The position numbers were made by a program, and so were the translations under genes. The notes below the pieces were generated by a model. The model was not told where the DNA came from. It worked only from the letters and a program-made list of their open reading frames with translations, and made no database searches. 37,699 bases of DNA from a virus, in IMG/VR virus record IMGVR_UViG_3300008113_000151, positions 1 to 37,699 of that record. One strand, given 5' to 3'. Positions 8,912 through 14,918 of the stretch are shown here, piece by piece; the stretch's first letter is position 1; each line of letters starts with the position of its first letter.

Positions 8912-9090
8912 ATTTTCCTTGACTCAATAAGTTTATTAATAACCACTGTCCTAGAAAACCCAGTTAGATCGCAAATTTCTTTTAGAATCTGAGTTTCTTT
9001 AGCGCCAAGTAGAACGGTTAATTTTGACCCACCTGAAGCAATGTGCCGTTCTAAATGCGCTTTTACTGCGCGTTGTACTGATTTTGTCAT
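8908..9090 (-). CDS. Small ribbon-helix-helix-like protein
   Basis: 60 residues. The middle reads KLTVLLGAKETQILKEICDLTGFSRTVVINKLI. This looks like a beta strand, a helix and a turn (TGFSRTVVIN) followed by a second helix, the layout of ribbon-helix-helix DNA-binding proteins of the Arc/CopG kind. It could be a small transcriptional regulator of early genes. The assignment is from pattern only; it is short and without catalytic motifs. It overlaps the next gene by ATGA. Confidence 0.55.
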   Translation of the reverse strand: MTKSVQRAVKAHLERHIASGGSKLTVLLGAKETQILKEICDLTGFSRTVVINKLIESRKI

Positions 9091-9137
9091 TGTGTCTCAC
9101 AAACTTTGTAATATAAATTCTAGTATTATTAAAAAAA

Positions 9138-9404
9138 TCATTTTTCATTAAGCCGGTTTGCCACCAATGTCGCATAACCTGCAATGTCCACCCAGCTATC
9201 GGCATAATCTGAATCGCCGTTTATAATCCTGGCAATCTTATGGCAGATCATTTCTAGGGCTTCCGCCTGGTCGCATGATAAATTTTTTGATCGCTTCATT
9301 AGCTCAACGGCAATTATTTCCTTCAAACTTTGAGCCACGAATGCGTGGTCTTTGAATTTGCCGTATCTTAAACCGCGCTCATCCAATATATTTTCAACGC
9401 TCAT
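9138..9404 (-). CDS. DUF6378-like protein
   Basis: 88 residues. The layout ERGLRYGKFKDHAFVAQSLK, then EALEMICHKIARIINGD, then YADSWVDIAGYATLVANRL matches a conserved phage family annotated as DUF6378 (established family; function unknown). The all-alpha pattern with conserved Glu and Asp residues recalls nucleotide pyrophosphohydrolases of the MazG type, but that link is inference. The start overlaps the end of the preceding gene by ATGA. Confidence 0.65.
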   Translation of the reverse strand: MSVENILDERGLRYGKFKDHAFVAQSLKEIIAVELMKRSKNLSCDQAEALEMICHKIARIINGDSDYADSWVDIAGYATLVANRLNEK

Positions 9405-9805
9405 ATTTCCCCACGTATGCGCCAGCCAATTTCTAAAGACCGGACGATTTCTCTCACTTTATAAACGTTCATTCTGAAATACGCTTTTTTTGCATGAATA
9501 ATTGAATCCTCGAACCTCTTTGCAAACTCTGGCGGTATTTCCTCTTTGTCTTTTAACTTTTTGGCCATTTCTTTCATCGCTTCAAAATCAATGCTCAATT
9601 TAAATGATTTTGATAGCGCTTCAATCACCTCAGCAAGGCCGAGAACGGCTGGGTGCGCAATGTAGTACAAACCTTCAAGGTCTTTGTAAAGAACCGTTCC
9701 ATCCTCAGTAGAATAAACCTCACCGGCTATTAACTGAGAGCAGAACAGTTCGATACCGCCAAAAACAGTCTGAACTTGCGCAAGCGTTGGGCGCTTAAAC
9801 CGCAT
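9401..9805 (-). CDS. Hypothetical early protein
   Basis: 134 residues, rich in Lys and Glu, with a likely helical middle section (IEALSKSFKLSIDFEAMKE). No family is recognised and there is no signal peptide or membrane segment. It begins inside the 48-residue gene at 9795-9941 (11-bp overlap) and overlaps the DUF6378-like gene by ATGA. It is therefore part of the coupled leftward early operon. Confidence 0.55.
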   Translation of the reverse strand: MRFKRPTLAQVQTVFGGIELFCSQLIAGEVYSTEDGTVLYKDLEGLYYIAHPAVLGLAEVIEALSKSFKLSIDFEAMKEMAKKLKDKEEIPPEFAKRFEDSIIHAKKAYFRMNVYKVREIVRSLEIGWRIRGEI

Positions 9806-9941
9806 CGCTTTCGTTCCATTTGTTCAGGGTTTTGGCAATGTTTTGCAGAATATAAAGAGGAATTTCACTCCGAAACCCTTTTTCAGGGTTTATCAAATTG
9901 ATAAGCAACTCTTTGTATTCCTTCAATTCATAAGTATTCAT
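9795..9941 (-). CDS. 48-residue hypothetical protein
   Basis: The product starts MNTYELKEYKELLINLIN and ends WNESDAV; it is predicted helical and soluble. Its ATG (9939-9941) overlaps the stop of the 33-residue membrane peptide upstream by ATGA. Its 3' end overlaps the start of the gene at 9401-9805. The double overlap, more than any similarity, supports it as a real gene. Confidence 0.55.
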   Translation of the reverse strand: MNTYELKEYKELLINLINPEKGFRSEIPLYILQNIAKTLNKWNESDAV

Positions 9942-10039
9942 TTAATCCCAATCTGTGAATATAGGTTATAAAAACAAATTACGGCAGATAAAATACAACA
10001 CACGCCAACAACGCAACACTGAACAAAATCATCTTTCAT
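9938..10039 (-). CDS. 33-residue membrane micropeptide
   Basis: The product starts MKDDFVQCCVVGVCCILSAV and has one hydrophobic segment (about residues 8-24) rich in Cys and Val, flanked by charged ends. Its ATG overlaps the stop of the upstream TM-protein gene, and its TGA overlaps the ATG of the downstream gene, each as ATGA. It is embedded in a chain of coupled genes, so translation is likely. It could act on the host envelope or partner the 55-residue membrane protein upstream (inference). Confidence 0.5.
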   Translation of the reverse strand: MKDDFVQCCVVGVCCILSAVICFYNLYSQIGIK

Positions 10040-10203
10040 GCTCCAATCCCAATAAATAAGATAACTGCAAAAACAAACCCAACAACCCCACCACAAAACA
10101 TAGGGTGGCGGTCCATCCAGTTGTCCTCGGAAATGTAGACATTGCTACCATAGGCCTCGAACCTAGTACGAGGTATTTTTTTAAACTTGTCATAGAATTT
10201 CAT
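10036..10203 (-). CDS. Small single-TM protein
   Basis: 55 residues from ATG 10201-10203. This start is preferred over the upstream in-frame ATG at 10224 because the latter lies deep in the previous gene. The N-terminal half is basic and the C-terminal half (MFCGGVVGFVFAVILFIGIGA) is one Gly-rich membrane span ending at the C-terminus, so an N-in orientation is expected. No family is recognised. It is coupled to the neighbours on both sides. Confidence 0.55.
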   Translation of the reverse strand: MKFYDKFKKIPRTRFEAYGSNVYISEDNWMDRHPMFCGGVVGFVFAVILFIGIGA

Positions 10204-10378
10204 TTTTTTTTCTTCTCTCTTCAATTTTTTGTTTTAACTCATCAATCTGAACCAGATAGTTCAGAATGTTTCCTATTTCGTTTACCTCAAGCGCGGCGGC
10301 CTTTCTTGCTTCAACTTCTAGCCGGTCTGCTGCCTTGCGTAGTTCCTGCGCTGCTTCAAAAATCATTTTTGCCTTCAT
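10190..10378 (-). CDS. Small coiled-coil protein behind an early promoter
   Basis: 62 residues, almost entirely helical, with heptad-like spacing of Ala, Leu and Ile (KMIFEAAQELRKAADRLEVE, later IDELKQKIEERRKK). It is likely a coiled-coil dimer. It is the first gene after the promoter-like element at 10404-10417, with an AGGGGAG ribosome site about 6 bases before ATG. It overlaps the following membrane-protein gene. Confidence 0.6.
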   Translation of the reverse strand: MKAKMIFEAAQELRKAADRLEVEARKAAALEVNEIGNILNYLVQIDELKQKIEERRKKNEIL

Positions 10379-10403
10379 TTAAACTCCCCTGTTGAACCAA
10401 TAT

Positions 10404-10417
10404 AAGTATACTAACAC
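10404..10417 (-). promoter_or_regulatory. Conserved early promoter-like element P3
   Basis: On the minus strand this reads TGTGTTAGTATACT, 25 bases before the ATG at 10378. It matches the elements at 12458-12471 (minus) and 15606-15619 (plus) in the consensus TGTGTT(A/T)(A/G)TA(A/T)NCT. The 3' half resembles an extended -10 box; no good -35 is seen. Probably a phage early promoter or an overlapping operator. Confidence 0.5.
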
Positions 10418-10457
10418 ACATAAAAGACAACAGGAAAGTTTTTTTAATTATTTTTTA

Positions 10458-10880
10458 TCAGAACGGAACATCGTCCTGAATGTCCGCTACCGGCTTCGGC
10501 TTTGGCGCTGCTGGCTGGTCTGCATCGGTTGGCTTTGGCTTTGGTGGTGCTGGCTGGTCTGCATCGGTTGGTTTTCCTGCAAAATTAATTCCAACAACTT
10601 TCCCGGTCAGCTTGGATTTCTCTGCGCCATCTTTCCCGACATAAGTCTCGATATGAAGCTCATCCAGACTTGCGACAATCTTTGTTCCTTTGGTCAGATA
10701 CGGCGCCAGTGACTCTGCCTGTTTTCCCCAGATGGTGCCATCAATCCATTGTGTAGGACGTTTACCGTCCTTCCCCTTGCGTCCGTAGGTGTATGCCAGT
10801 GATACGCTTGCAACGGCATCGCCACCGCTTGTGAAACGAACCTCAACGTCACGACCAACTGTTAAAAGTGCTGTAAACAT
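10458..10880 (-). CDS. ssb: Single-stranded DNA-binding protein
   Basis: 140 residues. The N-terminal OB fold (about 1-105) shows VGRDVEVRFTSGGDAVASVSLA, QWIDGTIWGKQAESLAPYL and KGTKIVASLDELHIETY, the core of phage SSB proteins. The linker carries a duplicated 13-residue unit, PTDADQPA(P/A)PKPK. The C-terminus ends DDVPF, the acidic tip through which bacterial SSBs recruit replication and repair partners. It should coat single-stranded DNA during replication and recombination with the exonuclease and ERF protein immediately upstream. Its start touches the end of the exonuclease gene. Confidence 0.85.
   Translation of the reverse strand: MFTALLTVGRDVEVRFTSGGDAVASVSLAYTYGRKGKDGKRPTQWIDGTIWGKQAESLAPYLTKGTKIVASLDELHIETYVGKDGAEKSKLTGKVVGINFAGKPTDADQPAPPKPKPTDADQPAAPKPKPVADIQDDVPF
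10492..10569. repeat. 39-bp tandem duplication in the ssb linker
   Basis: 10492-10530 and 10531-10569 are two head-to-tail 39-bp units differing at only three positions. They encode two copies of a Pro-rich 13-residue linker unit in SSB and keep the frame. The near identity suggests a recent duplication. Confidence 0.9.
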
Positions 10881-11506
10881 TATTTCTTTTCCATTCTTTT
10901 AGTAATTTGTGATACTTCATCGTTAAAAAAATTCACTTCTTCTGCCAGGTTTTTAATGTAATCTTCGTCACGCTCAACCCGCAGGACAAAAAGCTGCAAA
11001 TGCTCAGGGAACCTTGGGTCATAACTCACGAAGTCGCACCACTCTGCATTGGTAACCCACAAGCCGAATTGAACCTGTGGCTTGTACTGTGATGGAAGTC
11101 GTCCAGCTTCAAGGTATTCAAAATGCGTTGCTGACTCAGGACATTTGATTTCAATCAAATTTGTGCCGTTGAATCCGTCCGGTGAATAACCAATGAATTC
11201 ATCCTTCACTTTAATAAACCCAGCCTCACGAACCATTACGCAATTCAGTGCCTCATACGCACCGCGAGCGAATTTCTCTTGCTCGATGCCCCATTGCATG
11301 GCACCACTAACAAAGCCATTTTCTTGAACTGATCCGGTGATTCGCTCAACCGCTAATTTTGTGCGGTATTGCTTGCGTGTAGCGGCCTCCCCTCCGGTCT
11401 TTAGCTTTGCCAGCACATTGGCCACACCAGAGCCGGTAACGCAACCCAAACGGGCGTTAAACCATTCTGGTGACCGTTGCTCAAAATTGAGTTCTATCGT
11501 TTTCAT
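10880..11506 (-). CDS. YqaJ-like viral recombinase (5'-3' exonuclease)
   Basis: 208 residues, the usual size of lambda-exonuclease-fold YqaJ proteins. The N-terminus QRSPEWFNARLGCVTGSGVA is diagnostic. Catalytic residues follow in order: Glu in MQWGIEQEKFA (about residue 74), Asp in GYSPDGF and Glu-x-Lys in LIEIKCP (about 118-135), then the Gln pair in KPQVQFGLW. It resects double-stranded ends to give 3' tails for the annealing protein encoded just upstream (11503-12051), with which it overlaps by ATGA. Together with SSB they form a Red-like recombination module. Confidence 0.9.
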   Translation of the reverse strand: MKTIELNFEQRSPEWFNARLGCVTGSGVANVLAKLKTGGEAATRKQYRTKLAVERITGSVQENGFVSGAMQWGIEQEKFARGAYEALNCVMVREAGFIKVKDEFIGYSPDGFNGTNLIEIKCPESATHFEYLEAGRLPSQYKPQVQFGLWVTNAEWCDFVSYDPRFPEHLQLFVLRVERDEDYIKNLAEEVNFFNDEVSQITKRMEKK

Positions 11507-12051
11507 GAAAGTTCTTTCTTGCGTGTGTCTTTAGCGTCTGCGAGCAATTTCTGCTGAGCTGGCTGTATTGATGTCCAAAGTTTGGCCAGATCATCAAGCG
11601 TTTCGCATTCTTTGATTTTCTTTTCCAATGCCAAATCTTTTGCAACTTCTGGCCTAATTTGAATTGTTCCATTGCCATCGTCATCGTCACCACCGACAAC
11701 GGTAACCAAGGCCATCAGGCTGAACCGTCTAGCGTAGGTTGTGGCTGACCCAATGCCTTGGGCGTTCTGCTTGTCTACAAAAACCGTTATGCCTTGCGTC
11801 TCAATCCATTGTCCTGACTCGTGCATCAGAAGGTTTGAGCAAGTGACCCCGCTTTCGGTTGTTGTAACGTCCTGCAACAGACTTAAGCCGTTACGGGCTA
11901 GCACAGGTACAACCGCATTGCGAACGGACGCCAGACTAGCGTATGACGATTTGAAATGCGGGTTTTTACTATCGAACTGCGGATTGTTCATTTCGCTTTG
12001 TGCCTTTGCCAGTGCGAATGCCAGGTCGGAGATGCTTTCAGATTTTTTCAT
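11503..12051 (-). CDS. ERF-family single-strand annealing protein
   Basis: 182 residues. The segment LAFALAKAQSEMNNPQFDSKNPHFKSSYAS, then LSLLQDVTTT, then GIGSATTYARRFSLMALVTVVGGDDDDGN is the ERF superfamily signature, with the conserved acidic stretch at the end of the domain (about residues 125-135). It anneals homologous single strands and probably pairs with the YqaJ exonuclease downstream. Between it and the gene upstream lies a G/C-run hairpin (12069-12087). A purine-rich GAAAG precedes its ATG. Confidence 0.88.
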   Translation of the reverse strand: MKKSESISDLAFALAKAQSEMNNPQFDSKNPHFKSSYASLASVRNAVVPVLARNGLSLLQDVTTTESGVTCSNLLMHESGQWIETQGITVFVDKQNAQGIGSATTYARRFSLMALVTVVGGDDDDGNGTIQIRPEVAKDLALEKKIKECETLDDLAKLWTSIQPAQQKLLADAKDTRKKELS

Positions 12052-12068
12052 TTTTTTCTTTCGGTTGT

Positions 12069-12087
12069 AGGGGGTTCCCCCCCCCCT
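12069..12087 (-). other. G/C-run hairpin upstream of the ERF gene
   Basis: On the minus strand AGGGGG, a 7-base loop and CCCCCT form a 6-bp stem inside a 10-base G homopolymer. It separates the first leftward gene from ERF and lacks a following U-run. A matching hairpin lies at 15961-15976 in the same relative position. Possible RNA-processing or stability element. The homopolymer length may be misread. Confidence 0.45.
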
Positions 12088-12095
12088 TGTGTGGT

Positions 12096-12425
12096 TTATT
12101 CGTTTTCTGCGATGTAGTACGCATTCCTGATTGCCACTTCAGCAGTGGCCAACCTTACGTATTTGGCGAACAATGCGCCAATGACCTCATCAGGTGCGTT
12201 AGCAGCGACCAAGTGGATGCACTGGTACATATCTTCGTGGCAGATTCTTTCATCCACCTCCGCCAAGGTGTTGTATGCCTCAATAAAAGGTTTTTGCAGA
12301 GTCTCTGCGACCTCAGCCTTTTCACGCTCGACTAGATTGGCGACTCGGTTGGTGTAGCGCATTTCTGCACGGTCTTGGTTTAAAAGTGCTTGGTAAGTGC
12401 CTGCTGGGTAATTGGAAGAATTCAT
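12096..12425 (-). CDS. First gene of the leftward early operon, unknown function
   Basis: 109 residues, predicted all-helical (YTNRVANLVEREKAEVAETL, then EVDERICHEDMYQCIHLVAA), soluble, no recognised family. It is the first gene behind the element P1 (12458-12471), with a 32-base leader carrying GAAGG as a possible ribosome site. Position suggests an immediate-early product, perhaps a host takeover or regulatory protein (inference). Confidence 0.6.
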   Translation of the reverse strand: MNSSNYPAGTYQALLNQDRAEMRYTNRVANLVEREKAEVAETLQKPFIEAYNTLAEVDERICHEDMYQCIHLVAANAPDEVIGALFAKYVRLATAEVAIRNAYYIAENE

Positions 12426-12457
12426 TTTTGCTGCCTTCAGTTGCGTTGAAAGAGATT

Positions 12458-12471
12458 AGATTATAAACACA
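12458..12471 (-). promoter_or_regulatory. Conserved early promoter-like element P1
   Basis: The minus strand reads TGTGTTTATAATCT and includes a perfect TATAAT -10 box (12460-12465). It lies 32 bases before the start of the first leftward gene. A CA-rich tract (12477-12486) occupies the -35 position instead of a good TTGACA, which suggests activator or repressor involvement. It belongs to the same motif set as 10404-10417 and 15606-15619. Confidence 0.65.
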
Positions 12472-12527
12472 ATTTATTAGTGTGTGTGGGTTTTTTTGCT
12501 TTTTTTTGAATTTATTTTTAGGCAAAG

Positions 12528-12563
12528 AAAAACCCCGACGATTGACGCAACCAATCTCGGGGT
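12528..12563 (-). terminator. Rho-independent terminator, leftward
   Basis: On the minus strand ACCCCGAGATTG pairs with CAATCGTCGGGGT (12-bp stem, one bulged base at 12539, 7-base loop), followed by a T-run. There is no T-run on the plus strand, so it acts leftward. It sits upstream of P1 and just left of the replication operon, so it would end a transcript started between 12563 and about 12690. Confidence 0.75.
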
Positions 12564-12593
12564 GGTGGCCGGTGAACAGGGAAGAACGCCGAC
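12528..12593 (-). ncRNA. Candidate short leftward RNA (OOP-like position)
   Basis: A minus-strand promoter candidate has -35 TTTGCG (12623-12628), a 17-base spacer and -10 TAAAAT (12600-12605). It would start RNA near 12593 that ends at the strong terminator at 12528-12563, giving about 65 nt. Position beside the replication operon and opposite orientation recall lambda OOP RNA. No conserved sequence is claimed; this is prediction from promoter plus terminator. Confidence 0.3.
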
Positions 12594-12634
12594 AAATGAA
12601 TTTTAACGGTATGCAAAAAAAACGCAAACAGCGC

Positions 12635-12663
12635 TTTACACGTGGAGAGTGAAATAGTAAGAT
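12635..12663 (+). promoter_or_regulatory. Sigma-70-like promoter of the rightward operon
   Basis: TTTACA (12635-12640), a 17-base spacer and TAAGAT (12658-12663) give a good host-type promoter whose start would be near 12670. That leaves a 17-base leader with GAAAGG before the ATG at 12687. It is the only clear promoter upstream of the replication genes. Confidence 0.6.
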
Positions 12664-12686
12664 ATTGCTTTCAATGAAAGGCGGTC

Positions 12687-12887
12687 ATGGACAAAGACAG
12701 AATTGACGCAATCAATAAAGGCAACACCAGATACGAAGGGCGGTCATGCCCAAAGTGCGGCGAAACGACAAGATACGTACTGAATGACAATTGTGTTTCT
12801 TGTGCGGCCAAGCATGTAAAAACACATCGGGAAAAGATCAGAAAAATGATCGCAAAAGCAAAAAAAGGCGGTTCAAATGAAAGTTAA
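12687..12887 (+). CDS. Small zinc-finger-like protein
   Basis: 66 residues. CPKCG (about residues 20-24) and CVSCAAKH (about 37-44) provide four cysteines in a CxxC-CxxC arrangement typical of a zinc ribbon, followed by a very basic helix (HREKIRKMIAKAKKGG) that may bind nucleic acid. It is the first gene of the rightward operon and overlaps the initiator gene by 11 bp. Could be an early regulator or replication accessory (inference). Confidence 0.6.
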   Translation: MDKDRIDAINKGNTRYEGRSCPKCGETTRYVLNDNCVSCAAKHVKTHREKIRKMIAKAKKGGSNES

Positions 12888-13647
12888 AAATTTCGCAAAA
12901 CTTCAGCACTTTAAAGATAGATGCCCGCCTTGGATAAAACTTTACAGGGATATTTTAGATCATCGTGATATCAGCTTGATATCAGACTGTTCTTTTCGTG
13001 TATTGGTTGGGGTCTGGTTGCTCGCTTCTGAAGACAAGCAAATGCAGGGCAATTTACCAAGCGTTGATGACATTGCATTTAGGCTTAGAATGGATAAAGT
13101 CAAAGTAATCAATGCCTTAAAAGAGCTCAAACCATTTTTATATATGGATGATATCGAGGTGATATCAGAGCGATATCAAGATGATGCACCAGAGACAGAG
13201 ACAGAGACAAAGACAAAGGGAGAGGTAGAGAGAAAAAAAGAGGAAAAAGAAAAAAAAGAAAAGCCGCAAGCGGCTAGCGCTTCGCGCTCTAGTGTCTCTA
13301 AACCTGATGACGTTTCAGACCAGACTTGGACAGACTGGGTAGCCCACAGGAAAGCAAAGAAGGCAACGGTCACGGAGACGGTTTTGAAAAGCATACAGGC
13401 CGAAGCAGACAAGGCAGGCATGAACCTGGAGGCCGCTTTAGAAACGATGTGCGCCAGAGGTTGGTCTGGCTTCAAGGCCGAGTGGGTTCAGACTGCTGGG
13501 CAATCAACAGCAAAGTCACAAATTATTGGCAAGAGCATGGGTTCAGCGGCAGACGAAATTGTCGGTCAAATTTTTGGCGATGTTTTAGATGGCGATTGTT
13601 TTTTTGTTAAAGACATTTTGGAGATTGAAAAAAATGGCAATGCGTGA
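12877..13647 (+). CDS. Replication initiator (lambda O-like organisation)
   Basis: 256 residues. The N-terminal part (about 10-95) is a winged-helix of the phage replication-protein type (WIKLYRDILDHRDISLISD, then LPSVDDIAFRLRMDKVKVI). A charged linker of Glu/Thr/Lys repeats (about 106-130) follows. The C-terminal part (TWTDWVAHRKAKKATVTETV, then CARGWSGFKAEWV) matches the DnaT/O-type C-terminal domain. The gene itself carries five GATATC-centred iterons, as lambda O carries ori. The product should bind these and load the helicase through the next gene's product. Overlap with the downstream gene is 14 bp. Confidence 0.75.
   Translation: MKVKNFAKLQHFKDRCPPWIKLYRDILDHRDISLISDCSFRVLVGVWLLASEDKQMQGNLPSVDDIAFRLRMDKVKVINALKELKPFLYMDDIEVISERYQDDAPETETETKTKGEVERKKEEKEKKEKPQAASASRSSVSKPDDVSDQTWTDWVAHRKAKKATVTETVLKSIQAEADKAGMNLEAALETMCARGWSGFKAEWVQTAGQSTAKSQIIGKSMGSAADEIVGQIFGDVLDGDCFFVKDILEIEKNGNA
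12966..13179. other. Iteron cluster, probable replication origin
   Basis: TGATATCAG occurs at 12966 and 12977. Related copies TGATATCGA, TGATATCAG and CGATATCAA start at 13149, 13160 and 13171. Copies in each group are exactly 11 bp apart, about one helical turn. They lie inside the initiator gene. A purine-rich, A-tract-rich stretch follows (about 13190-13260), then two small hairpins (from 13263). This is the layout of lambdoid origins: iterons, then an easily melted region. Confidence 0.65.
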
Positions 13648-14266
13648 AAAAGAAAAAGATGTTCGTGAGTTTTTTGAGGTCATGGGGAAAACGGCAGAGT
13701 ATTACAGTCGGGCCGTCACAAAAGAGGTTTGCAAAACGTACTTTGAGATGTTGTGTGATTTTGACATCGAGGACGTAAAGCAGGCATTGCGTGACCACAT
13801 GCGTGACTCCACCGAAGGTAGATTCTTCCCAACGGTTGCGCACGTCGTCGGAAAACTTGAAAAAAATAAGCCAAAGCCAAAAGGGCATATAGGCGTTGAT
13901 GAGGCGTGGTCAATCGCCATGCAAGCAGAAGACGAATACTCAACCGTGGTATGGACTCAGCCAATAGCGGAAGCATGGGGAATAGCTAAAAACGTATTGC
14001 CAGACAGAACCGGTGCACGAATGGCCTTCAAATCGGCTTATGAGCGCATTTTGAGTGGCCTTCCTGCCAACGCTGCGCTTAAATGGTACCCAAGCATAGG
14101 AATTGATGCGGCAAGGCGTGAGGACGCTTTAAACGAAGCCGTAAAAATGGGCAGACTGTCTGGCGAGCACGCGGCAGGATTGTTACCGCCACCAAAGACT
14201 GAGCAGAACAAAGAAGTCGCAGCAAAATATTTGGCACAACTTCGCTTAATGATCGGGAAGCAATGA
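13634..14266 (+). CDS. Helicase-loader-like protein (lambda P position)
   Basis: 210 residues from ATG 13634, preceded by GGAG about 10 bases upstream; an upstream in-frame start at 13589 lies inside the initiator and is less likely. The N-terminal helices (FFEVMGKTAEYYSRAVTKEV, DIEDVKQALRDHMRD, FFPTVAHVVGKL) resemble the G39P/G40P loader fold. The C-terminal part (about 110-170, GARMAFKSAYERILSGLPAN) is conserved in phage proteins of this position. It should bring the host DnaB helicase to the initiator. The family call is by pattern and synteny. Confidence 0.6.
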   Translation: MAMREKEKDVREFFEVMGKTAEYYSRAVTKEVCKTYFEMLCDFDIEDVKQALRDHMRDSTEGRFFPTVAHVVGKLEKNKPKPKGHIGVDEAWSIAMQAEDEYSTVVWTQPIAEAWGIAKNVLPDRTGARMAFKSAYERILSGLPANAALKWYPSIGIDAARREDALNEAVKMGRLSGEHAAGLLPPPKTEQNKEVAAKYLAQLRLMIGKQ

Positions 14267-14487
14267 AACTCGTTATAAATGCAATTGATAATTTTCGGTG
14301 GGCAAAGATTTTGAAATCAGACCACGCATTGTGGTTTTTATCCGAAGGGGCGAAGGATGACCAGAGACTAGAAAAAATACTCCATCGCCAGATTGAGCTG
14401 GGGAACGTGGTCGAGCATGGGAATAGCTACAAATTTGCAGACAATGTGCAGAGGGATGAATTCGGGCGGTTGAGTTTTGAACGATAA
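14263..14487 (+). CDS. Hypothetical protein (74 aa)
   Basis: The product starts MKLVINAIDNFRWAKILKSD. The middle section (EKILHRQIELGNVVEHGNSYKF) could be a helix plus beta wing, as in small DNA-binding domains, but no family is recognised. Its ATG overlaps the loader stop by ATGA and its end overlaps the next TTG start, placing it in the coupled operon. Confidence 0.55.
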   Translation: MKLVINAIDNFRWAKILKSDHALWFLSEGAKDDQRLEKILHRQIELGNVVEHGNSYKFADNVQRDEFGRLSFER

Positions 14488-14659
14488 GATTAAGTGGTTT
14501 AAGACAAGCGAGGCCAGCATAAGCAACGGGCGGTTTCACATTGCTCGGTTTATGTCTGGCAAAGAGGCAGGGTTCCTGCTTTGGGATGACAAAAAATTAA
14601 TTGGAACTTTTTTAAGTGCGGAAGAAGCAAAACAAGAGGCGGTGCGATTAAATGGGTAA
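14477..14659 (+). CDS. Hypothetical protein (60 aa, TTG start)
   Basis: The product contains TSEASISNGRFHIARFMSGK and GFLLWDDKKLIGTFLSAEEA. This looks like a short all-beta domain with a C-terminal helix, common among unnamed phage early proteins. The TTG start (14477) lies 11 bases inside the previous gene. Its end overlaps the nuclease gene by 8 bp. Confidence 0.5.
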   Translation: MNDKIKWFKTSEASISNGRFHIARFMSGKEAGFLLWDDKKLIGTFLSAEEAKQEAVRLNG

Positions 14660-14918
14660 AAAGTACATGGGCAGGGTTGCAGAACTTGGGTGCAGCTTGT
14701 GCCAGGTTATTGGATACGGTCCAACACCGGCAGAAGTGCACCACTTGCGAGAGGGTGTAGGAATGGCTCAGAGGAACAGTGATTTCTTGACTATCCCACT
14801 ATGCCCCGAACATCACCGTGGCGCTAGCGGGGTGCATGGTGACCGTTCAGCATTGAAAAACGCACGTCAGGATGAAATGAGTTTACTGGCTTGGACGATA
14901 GAGGCACTCAATGGCTAA
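14652..14918 (+). CDS. Ref-like HNH nuclease
   Basis: 88 residues. The pattern CSLCQ (about 14-18), EVHHLREGVGMAQRN (about 31-45), IPLCPEHHRG (about 51-60) and SGVHG fits the Ref family. In phage P1, Ref is a RecA-dependent HNH endonuclease with paired Cys and His metal ligands (established for P1). Here it probably helps recombination or host-DNA cleavage alongside YqaJ and ERF. It is close to the minimal size of the family's catalytic domain. It overlaps the next gene by 8 bp. Confidence 0.75.
   Translation: MGKKYMGRVAELGCSLCQVIGYGPTPAEVHHLREGVGMAQRNSDFLTIPLCPEHHRGASGVHGDRSALKNARQDEMSLLAWTIEALNG

Noticed and set aside
12069-12087. Terminator between the first leftward gene and ERF
   Set aside because: The stem is strong, but no U-run follows on the minus strand, so I describe it only as a hairpin.
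11741-12335. Plus-strand frames opposite ERF and the first leftward gene
   Set aside because: The minus-strand products are recognisable or properly initiated. These frames are antisense shadows containing the C homopolymer.
12322-12627. 101-codon minus-strand frame over the control region
   Set aside because: It would cross the strong terminator at 12528-12563 and promoter P1, and overlaps the real first gene. No ribosome site is seen.
13190-13260. AGACAG-type and A-rich tract as an independent microsatellite
   Set aside because: It encodes the charged linker of the initiator and fits an origin-adjacent purine-rich region. No separate feature is needed.
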